Assembly (NCBI GenBank): GCA_030141605.1
Contig: JAQGDQ010000001.1
Coordinates: 2,142,501-2,206,500, forward strand
DNA: 64,000 nt
Direction of reading: 5' to 3'
Source: Tubiluchus corallicola
Taxonomy: Eukaryota; Priapulida; Priapulimorpha; Priapulimorphida; Tubiluchidae
Part shown: positions 44,001-57,201 of the stretch, piece after piece
Position numbering within the stretch: the stretch's first letter is position 1
How the letters are laid out: each line of letters starts with the position of its first letter
The notes under the pieces: generated by a model
Told to the model about the DNA's origin: nothing
The model's database searches: none
Seen by the model: the letters and a program-made list of their open reading frames with translations, nothing else
Made by a program: the position numbers and the translations under genes

Positions 44001-47000
44001 GTACAGGTTAGTGCTATAAACAATAACTTCAGCATTGAAAGACTGTTTGAGATCTGACACTTCAGTAGCTACTAAACAAAAAATCAATTGAAAACCATCA
44101 AACAACGAATCAACCAACTTACCTACCCACCGTGCTTCCAAAGAGTCAGCCAGCTGATCTGACACTTCACTAGTTACTACATTAGCAATTTTTTTTGAAG
44201 GACCAATAGTGATAAATAAAAGCTAAAGCTGGCATTTCACAAGTTAGCTCCAGGACTATGAAACAAGCTGTTATAACCAGGAATCAGAATATTAAGTTTA
44301 AAAATTAGTGATACTTAGGATTCGGGTGGTATTGCGTCAGAATTGAAAAAAATCGTTTTAACTGTACTTTTTAATCCATAAATGTATCTACAAAAAGTTG
44401 TTTACTCGCTTGTTTTGCTTGTTTGATTAATCACTTTCACTCTCCCCCGCAACTCACTTGCCCACTCATCCCTCCTCTCTCACACCTTTACTCAGTCGTC
44501 TAGTGGGCTAGTAATGGTACATCGGCTCACGATGATAATAATGATGTTGACAATAACTAACACACTTTCATTAAAATCAGGTATTTTTCCAAAATGCATT
44601 CACAATGTCTACTAAACTAGTAATGATCGAAGTCGCGTAAATAAAACAACAGTAATTGAGTTAGCACATGACAGTGAAGAATTTGGTCAATTTCTTTTCT
44701 ATTTTGAGCTTCAGATAACACGCACAATCGCACTTTGACATCAATAAGCAGGCCGAAAAAACATCTAAACATGTCAGTTCTTTCAAACAAGGCACTAATT
44801 GCTCTTGAAGCCTGCACGTAATGTTAAGCTCTGAAGGGAAGCAGGCAAGCGACATCCATGATGTATCTCATACAGATACAGACTTCTACTCGAATTCTTA
44901 TCAGCATTATCGTGGCATTAACCAGTGGTTACTAATAAGAAATAAGCATCTGGTCGTGCAGTAATTTTTGTAGATAATCTAACTGTTCTTTCAAATGTAG
45001 ATCTACAGATAACCACCACCAGGCTTCTGGCCTGCCATGTAAGTTTTTCATGCCACTCATTACCACTACAGATGTTACTTATGCAATGTGAACAGAAAAC
45101 TGGTTGATTTTCGATGGTTGTACTGCACCGACATCGAATAGGATTGGGTTACTTATCGTTTACGTCTGAAAAGCTTGATTTTGCTTGATTTTGCTTGAAT
45201 TACAGCCTTAGGCCATAATTTTCGCTTAGGCACAATACAAATGTTTAACATTTAATTGGTGAACGCATCTGGAAAACTCCAAACACTAAATTAATGATCG
45301 ATTTTTAGCTAAGTGGCTCGCGTGTGCTTAGTACAAATTAAGCTGCGCCAGGGATGGTTAGTAAATGATGTACTGGCCTCGGAAAAATAATTTTGGGTTG
45401 TTTCAATGTTTCATTCTTGGGAAAAAGCTACATCCATTCAGCAGCTAGCTAAAGCCATTCAACGTTATTTATTTAGTTATTTATTTTAGATTTAGGCCAA
45501 TACATAAAGTACTAGATAAAAATAAATACGTCATGCAGTTTATAAAACTATTTACACAAGATTAAAAAACCATACAAGAGGAGCACAGGAAGTTAGTGGA
45601 TGCTATTGCTAAAGTCAGCACAACGTCATCATTGACACTTACTTTAGGATATAAATTTGTCATAGCTTCTCAACAATCATAATTTGAAACAAAGGTTTCT
45701 ACTTACGTGAGAGGAAGACAATGCTCTTTGGTAAGCAGTTGGGCGGTAAGACTGTCTCAACTGCGCACTGGTGTGAACATCCCCTAGGAACAGTTTCTTC
45801 ATCTTACCATCAACCGCTTCTTCAACTCGCATCAACTGCATTTCGTGTAGAGCGAAATTTATAGCAGAAGTGCAGTCTTTGTCTAAAAAAATCACATCCA
45901 CGCTGTTGCCATAGCGTTTCGGCACGTCAAGAAATGTCAAAATTTCGTACAACTTATGCCGCCGCCATCGTGTTTTGAACAATCTGGGACAAGTTTTGTT
46001 GATGTTTCGCGACAGCAGTTCAGCTGTTTTGCTGTCGTAACCCATAATAAACACTTGTTGAAGCAAATATTCTACATCCGTCCCTCCGGGTATCGTCCAA
46101 GAAGCTTTAAGACTGAGATAACGACCGTAAGAGAGGATGACATAACTGGGTTGAGAGCAATTTGAGTCTTTGTAATAGTATTGAGTAGCGGCGAAGCTCA
46201 TATTGGCAAAGAACGAATAATCACGAACAAGAAATTCAGGTCCAGGTCTGACCTCACACCTGAAACAAAATTACTGAACAGTAATTGGCTTCATAAGTAA
46301 ACGCTGGCAGTTTGCACAGGGTAATTTTTTTATTAAAATGTTTCAGTATGTTTCCGAATGACAACAGATTAATAACCCATAATTGCAGAACAACAGAACA
46401 AAGTATATAAAACTTGTGCCTTATAGATTAGCAGATTATAAAATAGAAAAGTATCTATAAAATAGAAAAGAAATCTAACATAAGTTATTGGTTTCAATTG
46501 CAATTCATGCATTTGCATATATATATAGGCCCGTTAATGTTGTTACGTAGGCCCGGCAATTGATTTAACGTAGTGTTCGTTTTTTATAAGAGTTTTTATT
46601 CCTTAACCTTGATATGGGAAGAGTTCAGTTTCTAATAAAGCCTTCCAAATAATCTTATTTTAATCGTATTATCACTTAATAGTAGTTAAAGCAAAAGTTT
46701 TCACAAGTTTTCTTTTTTGTATTATTAAACACTACGCTTTTGTTACATACGTTTAAGCTGATATGTTGACTAATGTACCCAGTTATACATTCTTTGTGAC
46801 TCGGTTGCTGAAGGCTACATTTTTGAAAGCTTGTATTGACGAAATTCATTAGTGGATGAAGAATAACCTGTTTTAAAATTGACTACAAAACTAAAATTCT
46901 ATGGTTCTCGTCTCGTTTTAAAAGTGTTAATACTCGCAGAGTTACAAGTCACAATTGATGTATGATTTGAAAATGTCCATGTGTCGCCTTCTAATACATC

Positions 47001-49166
47001 TCGTGATCTTCGTGTCACGTGAGACTCGGCTGAGCCCATGCGTTCAACAAAAAGCAAGTATTTATAGTCTGGCTTCCTATTCTTTATAGAGAATAAAGCA
47101 GTGAGTTCAATACAAAATTCCATGTTTCGTATTTAAAACGATTCATCATTCTGAATTGTCGCTGTACTGTTTCAAAGAGCTAATATGACTTTGTCGATGA
47201 AGTCACACGTTTTACCCGAAATAGTGCAGTAATCAAATTAAAGTTTCAAACAAATAGGCCTAGTCATGCTCGTGGTGATCGGACGGACCTTTTGTATAAA
47301 TGCGCACTAAAATCCTCTTAGTTTGCCAGCGGAACATATAAACGATTATCCGCAGTTCAAGTCTTACTTAAAGACATTCATTTTAATATTTTTAACTATA
47401 TTCATTCTTAACTTCATTTTTTAACCGCTTATGTCTTTTAACTATCCTTTTTTGTAATCGACCAATATTAATTTTTATAATAACAGCAGTAATCATTTTA
47501 CGTAATATTTTTTAAATGTAATTGATGTATGATTTTATTGTATTAGGGTGTACTGCTGTGTACTTAGTTTACCTTAATTTTTAATTTGATTGTAAAGTGT
47601 TTTGAGATTTGAATTTTAAGCGCTGAAAAAATAAATTATTACTATCATTATTATCGCTTAAGTTATTGGAGGCTATAGCAATAAACTTTAACAAGAACTG
47701 AAATTCTGAAAAGCAAGGTGGGGTAGTGCAAAATAATGCATTGTGACTGTGTGTTTAAATGCGTCTTACGAAGAGGAGTTCAGGTTATAAATTTTGATAT
47801 CAGCAAGCTGTCACCTCGTTGAACAAAATTCATTTTTGTACATAGTTCTAATGTTTTATAAATTAACGCCTTTAATTTATTTTAATAATTATGGTACAAA
47901 AATAGTTCTTTGTGTAACTTCCTAAAAAACGGTCTAGTAAACCCTGTGGTTCATATAATATTATGGCTTACATTAGCGGTACATTGCTCCATTGTTCGTT
48001 TCCCTGTGTTGTTAAAGTTAGTGGCGTGAAAAAGGGTCGTAAACGGGTGGGGTACACATGTTTTGTCGAGTCTGCAGAAAACATAAGGTTGCAGTTTTAT
48101 CGTTACACGCTGCATAGTAATGCGTACTGTCAATCAGTGATTGAAATATTACTTTAATAGTTTTACTAGGCTTACTGGCTCTTACACGTTAAGCTGGATA
48201 CAGTCAGGCTTTTTATACAATGATCGTTAACTTCGGCTAACAAAATAATGTCGCAGACTTGCAGAGTACAGACCAAGTTTTAATACTTTATATTAAATTG
48301 AATTATATTATTTATTCGGCACTAACATACAATATAATAAAATGAAGCTTACATATAATTAAATTTATACGCGGTCTTGTAATCAAGCTCTGTATAATGA
48401 CAATGAGTCTTCTTAACCGCATCGTTTCTTCAAAGTTAGTGAAGTGGTTTGAGAGAATGATTATCACATGATTAAGAATGAACGCGTACTGTGGAAAACT
48501 GCATTTTCTTGTTGCTGCCGCTGCCCAATTGTTATAGGTATATGTATGAAAAGTAAGTTATATGTATGTGACATACGCTTGTATACAGAAAATTTAACAT
48601 TTTGTGTCAGTAGCTGTTATCTATAGAGCGGGCACTGTGGTTGTTGTTGCATTTTTTCATCACATTGTGATTACTTTTTATTTATTTTATGTTTATTTGA
48701 ACACGTTAAAATGCCAAATATATAATAAAAAATGCATCAAATCAATATTTCTTTATTTTATTCTGTATCTAAACCAGCGCAGCACACGAGCAATAAGCAT
48801 TACTAAAAATCATGAATAAACTAATATGCACATTTGTATACGTGCCATATTTTTCCAAAAGCAATTGTACTAAATATATTATTAGTTTCTGGTAGGGTAT
48901 ATATATTCATGTAGAGCCTGTGATAGTTTCAAATATACTAAGATCAATTCACATGCACCAAATTTTAAATTACTCTTTACTATGCTCTTGTTTTAGTTTA
49001 CATTACCTTGTAGACACCCACCGACCGGTAACGTCCGGCGGAATGTTGACAGTGGTACCAGGATGCTGTATGTTATTAACAATCTCACTACAACATCTGA
49101 GCTTTGAAACCGTCTTGTCTCTTTGGACTCGATTAGCATCTGATCTGGAGACCATCAACAGTGTGG
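41023..49166 (-). CDS. APCDD1: APCDD1 homologue (Wnt/BMP-inhibiting membrane protein), three exons seen
   Basis: Minus-strand exons 49,007-49,166, 45,707-46,259 and 41,023-41,766 join in frame (484 residues seen) through GT-AG introns. The first exon ends in IPPDVTGRWVSTR and the second opens CEVRPGPEFLVRDYSFF, together the start of ApcD domain 1. That domain continues with QYYYKDSNCSQPSY, the LKASWTIPGGTDVEY stretch and FLGDVHTSAQLRQSYRP. Domain 2 is in the last exon: PVDLEGTWVSHLCEAQPQGMF, FYKDPFC, GTELFDL, DGSWKVNVEQDV and QPSDG. The protein ends in a hydrophobic segment (FIFFLCCIHFL) fitting membrane or GPI anchoring. NxT/S sites (NKT, NGS, NIT) fit a secreted path. In vertebrates APCDD1 binds Wnt and LRP5/6 at the surface and dampens Wnt and BMP signalling. 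The signal-peptide exon above 49,166 (must end with one base of a split codon) was not found. Confidence 0.92.
43380..43740 (+). repeat. Cluster of tetranucleotide-type simple repeats
   Basis: GAAGGAAA-type purine repeats (43,380-43,438) pass into (AAAC)n, then (AAAT)n, then AACC/ACCA-rich sequence up to about 43,740. The open frames on the opposite strand (Phe/Leu/Ser-rich) are products of this composition. Confidence 0.85.
43658..44150 (+). repeat. Direct repeats within the AACC-rich region
   Basis: CAATTGAAAACCATCAAAYAAC..AATCAACCARCTTACCTACC at about 43,658-43,712 recurs at about 44,086-44,142 with few differences. A shorter GATCTGACACTTCA word recurs at 44,052 and 44,157. Confidence 0.7.
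47290..47660 (+). mobile_element. 3' end fragment of a CR1/L2-type LINE in an APCDD1 intron
   Basis: A trace of the RT C-terminus is visible (CAGTTCAAGTCTTACTTAAAG, reading QFKSYLKTFI, like the family's FKSRLKTHLF). About 200 bases later comes the typical tail TGTAAAGTGTTTTGAGA..AAGCGCTGAAAAAATAAATTATTA, followed by ATT-rich microsatellite. This is 5'-truncated, as is usual for such insertions. Confidence 0.55.
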
Positions 49167-51995
49167 CTTAAAGAAAACAAGAATTTCAGCACTGCAGGTT
49201 AAAATAAACATGAAAGCTTTATCGTGGAGCACATACCCATTTAGACCAAACACTTGTAGACGAGCTTAGCAAATAAAGTATAACAGGTTATTGAAAGCAA
49301 TTAGCTCATGACACAGAAGAACATAGGATGTTTTTCATTCAGCTCAAATTTATCCACTAGTTAATTGAGATACTAAACGGCAGAAGAAAGTTTTTCATAA
49401 GGTTTTAACTTCTTCGGTAACTAATCAAAATTTAGCAATAAAAACAATCAAGTTTTTCAGATTTAATTAGGAGATCATAATTTCACATTTAATGAAAATA
49501 CTTTTTATTCCAGTCTCATATTTTACAAACTTATAAGCCTTGATTGTGTTTAAAGTTATTTCTATTTTGCTGTATTTTAAATTGTTTAATTAATCTTGCG
49601 TTATTAAGTGGAAGTAATTTAAAACGGCGAAACACGCAATAAAAAGAACTTGAGAATTTGCAATTAACCAAAAATTATAATAAAATTACTAATTGCAAAA
49701 TATTGAAAAATATCAATGCTTGCTGTATCAGGCTTTGCTTTATTTAACAAAATTCACTTTTCCTGGTAGTATTTAGCATGATCTGTATTATTTTTATTGA
49801 ACACGTTTCAGACTAGCAGTTTGACTTCAGATAAAAAGTATATTATATAAACACTTAATAGTTCTAATCACTTAGCAGAAATATTTGATTTATTTTAATA
49901 ACGACGCAATACTTTAAGAATGCAAAGAAAATCGAAGTAGATGTGGAGATTTATTTTTATGGGAATTGCCAATTGATTTTCAGAATAAAAATGACAATTT
50001 TTTTGCATACTTTTATTTTTTTGAGTTTTTTTTATTAACTAATTATTCGTAATTAACATGTAATTATTTAAAAAAAATGTATCTATAGACACTGGGTTTG
50101 TCGCTATTTCATCATTATTTGATTATGAAAGATGGAAAATGTAGGCACAATCTTGTCACTGTAGTGCTGAAGCACAATAATTTAATTTGCCTTAAAATTA
50201 CTGGGTTTTTAACGCCAAGGCTGTATTATAAACGCATTTCTTTGTATGCAAAATTTTACTTTGTTTCGTTGTTTATTATTATATTTTATTTATTTTAATT
50301 GCGTTAAAAGAAATATACACGCTACTTTTGTTGTTTCTAATGAAAAATAAAACGGTGAAATGAAATCAATGAAAAACGGTGAAAACCAAAATAAAAGATT
50401 ACCTAAGATTATTACACGAACAAGGCACAACTCACTGTTCTCCATCCCGACAGCTCATTTGTAGTCAACCTTGCTTGAATTCGGCTCACATTTAATGCTT
50501 GCAGTAAAACTGTTCTAGCACAAATTTAATAACTCCGAATCCGCGCCCAATACCATACTACAATTCATCACACGGTCTTTACGTTTTATAATAGCCAAAA
50601 ACTTTTTCTCTGCCCAACTAGCCTTGCGGTGCATTTCTATAGTCAGTATCCGGTGCGAGGCTTATTTCTATAAATTCTAAGCTGAGGAAAATTTGGGGGT
50701 AGAAAACTGCTGAAGAACCTCGGCGAGTATGAGCGGTAGGTGCAAGTGGCTTTATCCTTTTCAAGCTAGTGTTCCTGCATAAAAGCTGTTACCCGCAGGA
50801 GGTTCAGCTATGTAGAAAGCCACCGGAGAATGGCTGGAGGACAGCGTGCTGTGAGTTTGGAACTGTGTAAGAAAAAGCTAATGCAAGTTAACAACCAAAA
50901 ATTGCATTAACTATATCAGAGAAGTCGCTTTATTATTGAACTCGGAACTTGCAAAAACCACGAAAAGTATTAAATTGGCGCCACTAATTGAAATAAAAAC
51001 TTCGCCGAATCTCGATTCACATATTGACTATGGTAATTATTCACATCCTTTACTTGGTTCACAGAACTCCTGTTGCTTTGATCAGCCCTAGCTTGTGCTA
51101 TTGGGCGCTAGTTTTCTTTGAAGCGAACACGTATAATGATTGAAAGTGCTGACTCTGGTGAATCTGAACCACGCAGACAAGGCTGATCATGATTTGTACA
51201 AGACGTTTAGTCACAACAGACTTCGAAAAACACCGAGTGCCGCCACTGCGAAGAACTTGTGAAGGAAAATAGGCCTAATTAAAACTTTTATGTCTCAATT
51301 TAAAATCTAAAGACACTGCTGCTTGTGGCGCTACGATCGTGTAAGTGAAGAACGTGGTTTAGATTGTGTTATTTGCCTATTATATTCCACATGGCAGGAA
51401 AAGATGAGGACGTTTAATTCATTAAACAGGGGAGAAGCGGCTAGGAAAAATATACTGAAGAAACACCATTTCCGCAAAGCCGAATCGTATTAGGAAAAAA
51501 TATGAAGAATATTATAATAATTAATCAGCAAAACGTTTATTAACGGAACACCACAACGCCTATAGATTATGTGGATTATTAAGGCTCCTGCAAACCTACA
51601 GTAATTAACTTAGAACTACACGTACAACAGAAATACAATTCGCATTATTATAAGGTAATTCCGCACAGGTAAAAAGCTATGCACTGTGTGGCATATAGAA
51701 TAACTAATTAAGCTGTAAGGGAACGAAACTACTGTCTGACAAGAGGTGGTTCATAATTACAGGTTACACTCAAAGGTTAACTTTCCAGTTTATTCAGATT
51801 TTCACCCCAAACAATATGCACCTACATGACTGTTATTAAATCAATTTCTTTCTTTAATATACAGATACTAATTATTTTTTTCATTGCAATGAAGACAAAG
51901 CAATTTAGAGTATTGCCTGTTCTTCACTATCGAAAAAATATCCGGATAACTATATTACGTATATAACGATTTATATAAAATCGTTCTTATGTAAA
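49167..51995. other. Upstream region of APCDD1, no exon resolved
   Basis: This region should hold the APCDD1 first exon and promoter, or an intron leading to them. Positions 50,420-51,400 are somewhat more GC-rich than the surroundings, which may mark the promoter area. A donor-like ATGGAGAACA-GTGAGT occurs on the minus strand near 50,440 with the right phase, but it encodes no signal peptide, so I do not call it. Confidence 0.35.
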
Positions 51996-52024
51996 ATGTA
52001 TGATGGTACAAATCACTTAGGTTT

Positions 52025-52190
52025 GTTGTATATTGCGCTGTATTACATTGCATTGTATTGTATTGCATCGTATTGTATTGTATTGCATCGTATTGTATTG
52101 TATCGTATCGCATCGCATCGCATTGTATTCTATTGTATTTTTTATTTTATTGTATTGTATTGTATTTTTTATTTTATTGTATTGTATTGT
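52025..52190 (+). repeat. (TATTG)n pentanucleotide satellite with TATCG/CATCG variants
   Basis: About 30 units of a five-base repeat, TATTG with variants GCATT, TATCG and CATCG. It ends in TATTTTTTATTT blocks that are themselves duplicated. Both open frames over it are artefacts. Confidence 0.95.
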
Positions 52191-52394
52191 CTGTCACTTG
52201 TCTTCATCATCAACAAACTTAAATTATTTAAAGACACTCCAGATGACAACAGTCATGATGAGAACACTCATGACAACAGCGCTAGCTATTTTCCCCAAAC
52301 ACACTAGATAGCAGCCATTTTAAACCTGTTTAAAACAAAATTAATATGTATGGATTTTATCTGTGATAAGCTAGAATTAATCAGTTTAACCGCG

Positions 52395-52520
52395 CTGGTT
52401 GACTGTGTGCTGTAAGGGTGAAGACAGACTTCTCAACAATGCGGACTCTGTAATCGCAAGGTTTTTATTTCAAGACCCAACAGCTGAAACTTTTCAGAAC
52501 ATTCATTATTTAACTCGTTA
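52395..52520 (+). mobile_element. tRNA-like SINE (decayed)
   Basis: The stretch GCGGACTCTGTAATCGCAAGG resembles a tRNA anticodon arm with its variable region. It is followed by a decayed T-arm (TTATTTCAAGACCCAAC) and a GCTGAAACTTTTCAGAAC tail. Upstream GTGTGCTGTAAGGGTGAAGAC is a diverged A-box. Confidence 0.45.
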
Positions 52521-53004
52521 GACGTTTGTTAATTATTGTTTAACATAAACCGTTCGTTTACAGATTCTGACTATCACAGTTAAAATATGTAAAAATATGT
52601 GAAATTACGTATAAATATGTAATGCAGCAAATGATGTGAGATGTAGGAAATTTTTTGTCATATCTATGTAATTTTACAGTAGTAATTAACTTTCCGTTCT
52701 TTTACCTACACTTTTAATTTATTTGCTTATATATACGCATATTAATATTGTACTAACAACGGATTTTGTAATTTCAGTTGTAATTTTATATTCTATGCAT
52801 TGTTACTTATTTTATGCTGTTTGCGATGAAGATATGCAAGTCTATTGGCTTCTGATCGCAGATGTATCATAAATAAACTAGTCATCAGGCTTAGTTAAGG
52901 CCACCTATTTAGCTAATAAATTATTTGGTTTTACTCCTCAATGAAATGGGCATAGATAGTGCTGATTAATTTTATACTAAAAGGATGAGACACATGTGGT
53001 TCTA

Positions 53005-53090
53005 CCATGTGGTTCCATAACTCAGTGGTGAAGTAAGCAAGTTCTAATCCAAAGGTATCACGTTCAAACCTCAACTCATTAGAAATTAGA
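53005..53090 (+). mobile_element. tRNA-like SINE (decayed)
   Basis: CCATAACTCAGTGGTGAAGT resembles a tRNA D-arm with A-box. About 30 bases on, GGTATCACGTTCAAACCTC resembles a T-arm with B-box. Head-to-tail order and spacing fit a tRNA-derived SINE. Confidence 0.5.
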
Positions 53091-56090
53091 TTAATTATTA
53101 TTCAATATAAATCCATTTGACATAGACACAGGCGAATTAGATATAAATCTGTTTATTTACCTAATATGTGAAATTGTGTAAAATAAACAACTAATGACAC
53201 ATGTAAGGTAATTTCTATGAAGTAGAAAAAATTATATCAGAAAAGGTTAAGGGGGTGAAGAGAAAGGGTAGCGAAAGACCACCCATCAAGTGTACAGTTT
53301 GATAAGCTTTATAATTATTGTCTCAGCATTTACGTTTGCATTGCGTAAATTGCATTTTCATTTGTTATAAAAATCCTATCTTCTTCCCTGACTGTAAATG
53401 CTGATATACTTTCTTGTTTATCTACCTCTTTGTTACTGATTTAACTACTTGCTTGCCTTCTTATTACCCGCCTACCTGATCTATCTATATGCCCTACCTG
53501 CAGGGGCACATCCGAGACGAGTTTTCTACACTCTACAGTCTACACAATGACATAAATTCACGGTAGTCCTGATCCAAAAATTACTCAGTGAAACCACACT
53601 AGAACAAGACTATCGGTTTGATTAACAATGAAGCCGCCGGACCTGCAGCTGCCGAAATAAGTATTAAAGTTTACCCATATAAAAACACCGAACATGATTG
53701 CATAAATAAAAAAAATATTAAAAACACTGTTTTATCCAGCTTGTCTGTACAAACAATTTCGTACAGGTTGATTTCCTTTATTACTGTGCTCAAAAAAAAA
53801 GAAGTGAAGATGGTAGAGAGAGGGGTTGGGTTCAACATAAATTGCAGTCTGAAATAATAAAAATAAAGGCAACATGTAGAACTTAATAATTTACTGTAGG
53901 TTTAACACACTACAACAAAAATTAAATTTAAAGCACTAACCTCCGTTTAAGTAAATCAAAAAACCACAAAATAAAATTTGAAGCAAAACAATACTTAACA
54001 AACTACATTATGAAATTTGAAATCTGAACTTTACCAGCTGACTATGAAACCTGAACTAGTACTGCCCAACGTACAATAGCCAGGACTCCTGTTACACCTC
54101 ATTAACTCTAGTTGAAACCCAGTAAATGTATGTAAATCGACAGTACAGTAAACAGCTTAAGAAATCTATATATGCATGCATATATAAGAACAGCATGCGG
54201 AAAAAAGTTCTAGCGGCGCCTGGTGGGACTCTCGGAAGGAGATAAACGGCTCTTTAGAAAGAGGAAGAACAGGGCTACGCGATGATGTCGGCTATATTTT
54301 AGGACAGGTCCACCAAAAGGAGTACCGACGAGTTAATTAGATTTCTATTTCCAACAAAAACCACCAAACCACACCACCAAACCCAAACCACACAACAAAA
54401 ACCCCCCAAATAGGTAAATTATTTTTACAGGCAAATTATTAACAGATGGCAGCACCTCCCTATGATACTACCACTTTCTGCTAAATCTAAGTCTTAAAAG
54501 AAAACACTAATTATGGCACCACCGCGTAAGAAAATGTACATTATCAAATTGTTTCGTTAACAATACAAACGCTTTCGTGGAACCTATTTGTATTTCGTAA
54601 TGGTTTTCATTATTATTAGTTACAGAGGCTGAATTTTCATTTTTAATCGCCTTTGTTTTATTTCTGTTAATTTTGACACGCATAGATAATTCTTTAATTC
54701 TTCGCTTGCAGACTTGTTTTAGAAACGATGAAAATCAGGACAAGCAAAACAAATGGACAAAAAACAACAACGACAACTGCGTGTCTCACCTTCATTTTTC
54801 TTCATTTTTATGCTAGTGCTTCAGATTTTGCCACATTTACAATAGCTCGGTCAGCTATGTAGCTAGTGCCATCAAGTGTGTAACACTGTAATGAAAGCAC
54901 AGCATTCCTAGTTGTGTCAGCGTATCACGTCAGTACAAGACAACAGTCTAGAACGAAGCGTCGATCACGTGTCTAAAAAGACAAGTTCACTGCTATTATT
55001 TTACCGTTAGCGTCAGTTACGGCACAAATAAAGCATGTTTAACCATGCTTTGAAAACTAGGTTTAAACTTTGACCTACGGCATTTGAGTCGCTAGGCCAG
55101 AAGTGTCACCGAACAAAAGGTTACCTTTTTGTATAAACTATTCAGGTTGTTGGTCTCTATTAGCTATTAAAGAGCAGTTTTTAAGATAAGGCATAGTCTG
55201 CTATCTCAATATTTCCTGCGTATTTATGCGATGCTGTGTCTACAAACACATCAAAGCATATCGTACCTCGTGTTTGTTTCTTCAAAAGAATTAACTGCCT
55301 TAAGTTATTAAAACTTCACGTCAGCCTTACATAAGGCTACTAGCATACACTTTGAAGTTTAGACCATAAGAAAGTAAGGATGCGAATACAAAAAAACAGA
55401 ATTCCAAAAACTAATTTCCTAGTTGTACTTTAAGCACGTTAGATTGTCGCACAATTTTGTGATAAAGCAGCCAAAGTTAAAAATTGAATTTATAAGCAAG
55501 TCGTGTGAAATTACCAAAACCAGTATTCCGATCAAAGTAACGGGTGTTAGGAATCAATGACGGAAGAGGCCAAGAGCGCTACTACACTTTCTGCAAATGG
55601 TAAAGAGATAAAAGGGCCTGTCGCACGCAGATTTTTACTACTCGATAAATACCGTTTTGCGAACTTAGTCGGACGCGAATTTTTATTTGTATTTATTTCT
55701 TTATTTCTATCTCGCGATTTCTGAGTCAGAAAATTTTCATCCCCAGTATAGTTACATCAAGTTTATGGTCTTATTAAAACAGATGTTTTAATAACATTCT
55801 TATGGCAGTTTTAATAATATCCTTATAACATTCTTGACATTCTTATGCAGAGGTGGTGTTTGTTAGCCAATTTTCTGCCCGTGCTTGGAAAATATTCCAC
55901 AGATAATGAGACTGGAAATTGAATAGCAAGGCCACAGTACTTGTATAGTCGATGCCCATGGACGGGATGTTTCACTTGAAGGGTCAGCTTATCAAAGCGT
56001 TACTAATGACACTGGGAGTCTGTTCTATCAAGCGGCATGCAACCAGGCAGACATAATTTTATATGCAACACCTTTCAAGTGAACAAATAA
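53091..56090. other. Gene-free interval
   Basis: AT-rich with no recognised exon. A CCAC/CAAA-rich simple run lies at about 54,355-54,408. Confidence 0.5.
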
Positions 56091-56124
56091 CAAATGCTTA
56101 GCAAAATTTCTTTCTTTTCTCTTC

Positions 56125-56430
56125 ATATCATTTTTATTGTCAGCATCATCATCCTAGCATCCTTATCCTCATCATCGCCAAAACGATCGCCACTATCGTC
56201 ATTATCATCATTGCTATTTTTGCCTCATTGCATTCTTATCACCATCATTGTCATCGCTGCCGTCTGTTGTCACCATAATCATCATCATGTTCATCGCGAT
56301 CGCTTACATGACGTCATATGTGTAAGCATCATAATTCATGATTGTTGCCTCTGGTGGAAAATAGGTTGAAATCATCGTTATCGGTATCTCTGTCATCATC
56401 ACTATCACCACTATCGTTAATTTTAGAAAA
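56125..56430 (+). repeat. ATC-rich imperfect triplet repeat tract
   Basis: Long run of ATC, ATT and CATCATC words on the plus strand (the opposite strand is GAT-rich). A related block lies at 57,345-57,405. Open frames here are compositional. Confidence 0.75.
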
Positions 56431-56559
56431 CTGCCAAAATAAAACTTTAGCCTGTGAAATAATATTATTCAACATGACCGACCACTCCACTAGAATTAAA
56501 GAGGAGTACAACCTGCATACCAAAGCACTCGTAAATAGGAAATTAAAAATTGGCGTACT

Positions 56560-57201
56560 TGCTCAATATATCATAGATTACAACATGCAAGAAGTAAATA
56601 TTCAATGCAAATTGGATTTTTGACAGTATTGTACCTCCAAAGATGAATCGGAATTTGAGAATTTGTGTGCGATATCAGCACAATATCGTTAGTGCTACTC
56701 TAAATCACGGTCACTATAAATTTGTCTGCGTGGTTCCTTTTCTAGATTGATTTCTCCACGTTAAATAATAATAACCGCAACACAATTTAATACGATTTAA
56801 TGCTAATAACGTATTTGTGACGACGAGAGAATAATTTTATTTATTTTTTATTTTATAGGCGATTTAGAATCTTTTTACTTTAAATTTTTAGATTTAGTCG
56901 GGTCAACACCCTTATTGACAAAGAGCATCATTTTATATTGCTGATTTGTTTTTTACCTCTAACAGAACATTAAAGTGCGCAGAAGCCTATATATATATAT
57001 ATAATGTAGTGTATGTATTAATGATCATTGTAAGCAATGTCTGTTTGAGTGAAATTACTGGAACAAATTTCTAAGTAGGCAGTACATAGCTAATAGGCAT
57101 CACAAACTCAGTAGTTAGGCCCTATAACGACTTCATTGAAACAGTCATTAGTTATAATAATCATTATACTTGCCCAGCATAATGCTTATCCGCACATTTA
57201 G
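56560..57201 (+). repeat. Diverged tandem duplication, copy 1
   Basis: Aligns with 57,590-58,251 along its whole length. Shared words include GGAATTTG.GAATTTGTGTGCGATATCAGCA, ATAACGTATTTGTGACGA, TTTAAATTTTTAGATTTA, ACCCTTATTGACAA.GAGCATC, AACAGAACATTAAAG, a TATATA run, TAGGCAGTACA and GGCCCTATAACGACTTC. Confidence 0.85.

Larger units (their letters stand above)
41767..45706 (-). other. APCDD1 intron with simple-repeat cluster
   Basis: About 3.9 kb. It contains the AAGG/AACA/AAAT/AACC-rich cluster and direct repeats at 43,380-44,160, plus a possible tRNA-like segment at 43,225-43,300 (GGTGGTGAAGTAG.., ..GCTGGTTCAACCAG). No exon is recognised. Confidence 0.5.

Noticed and set aside
51996-52311. 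Two overlapping frames of about 100 codons rich in Ile, Tyr, Cys and His
   Set aside because: They translate the TATTG pentanucleotide satellite.
34284-54458. Word GATGGCAGCACCT occurring at about 34,285 and 54,446 (and in part near 643)
   Set aside because: Flanking sequences do not align by eye, so a shared repeat is not supported.
56094-56623. Three frames over the ATC-rich region
   Set aside because: Ser/His/Asp-rich products of a triplet-like repeat; no domain or splice support.
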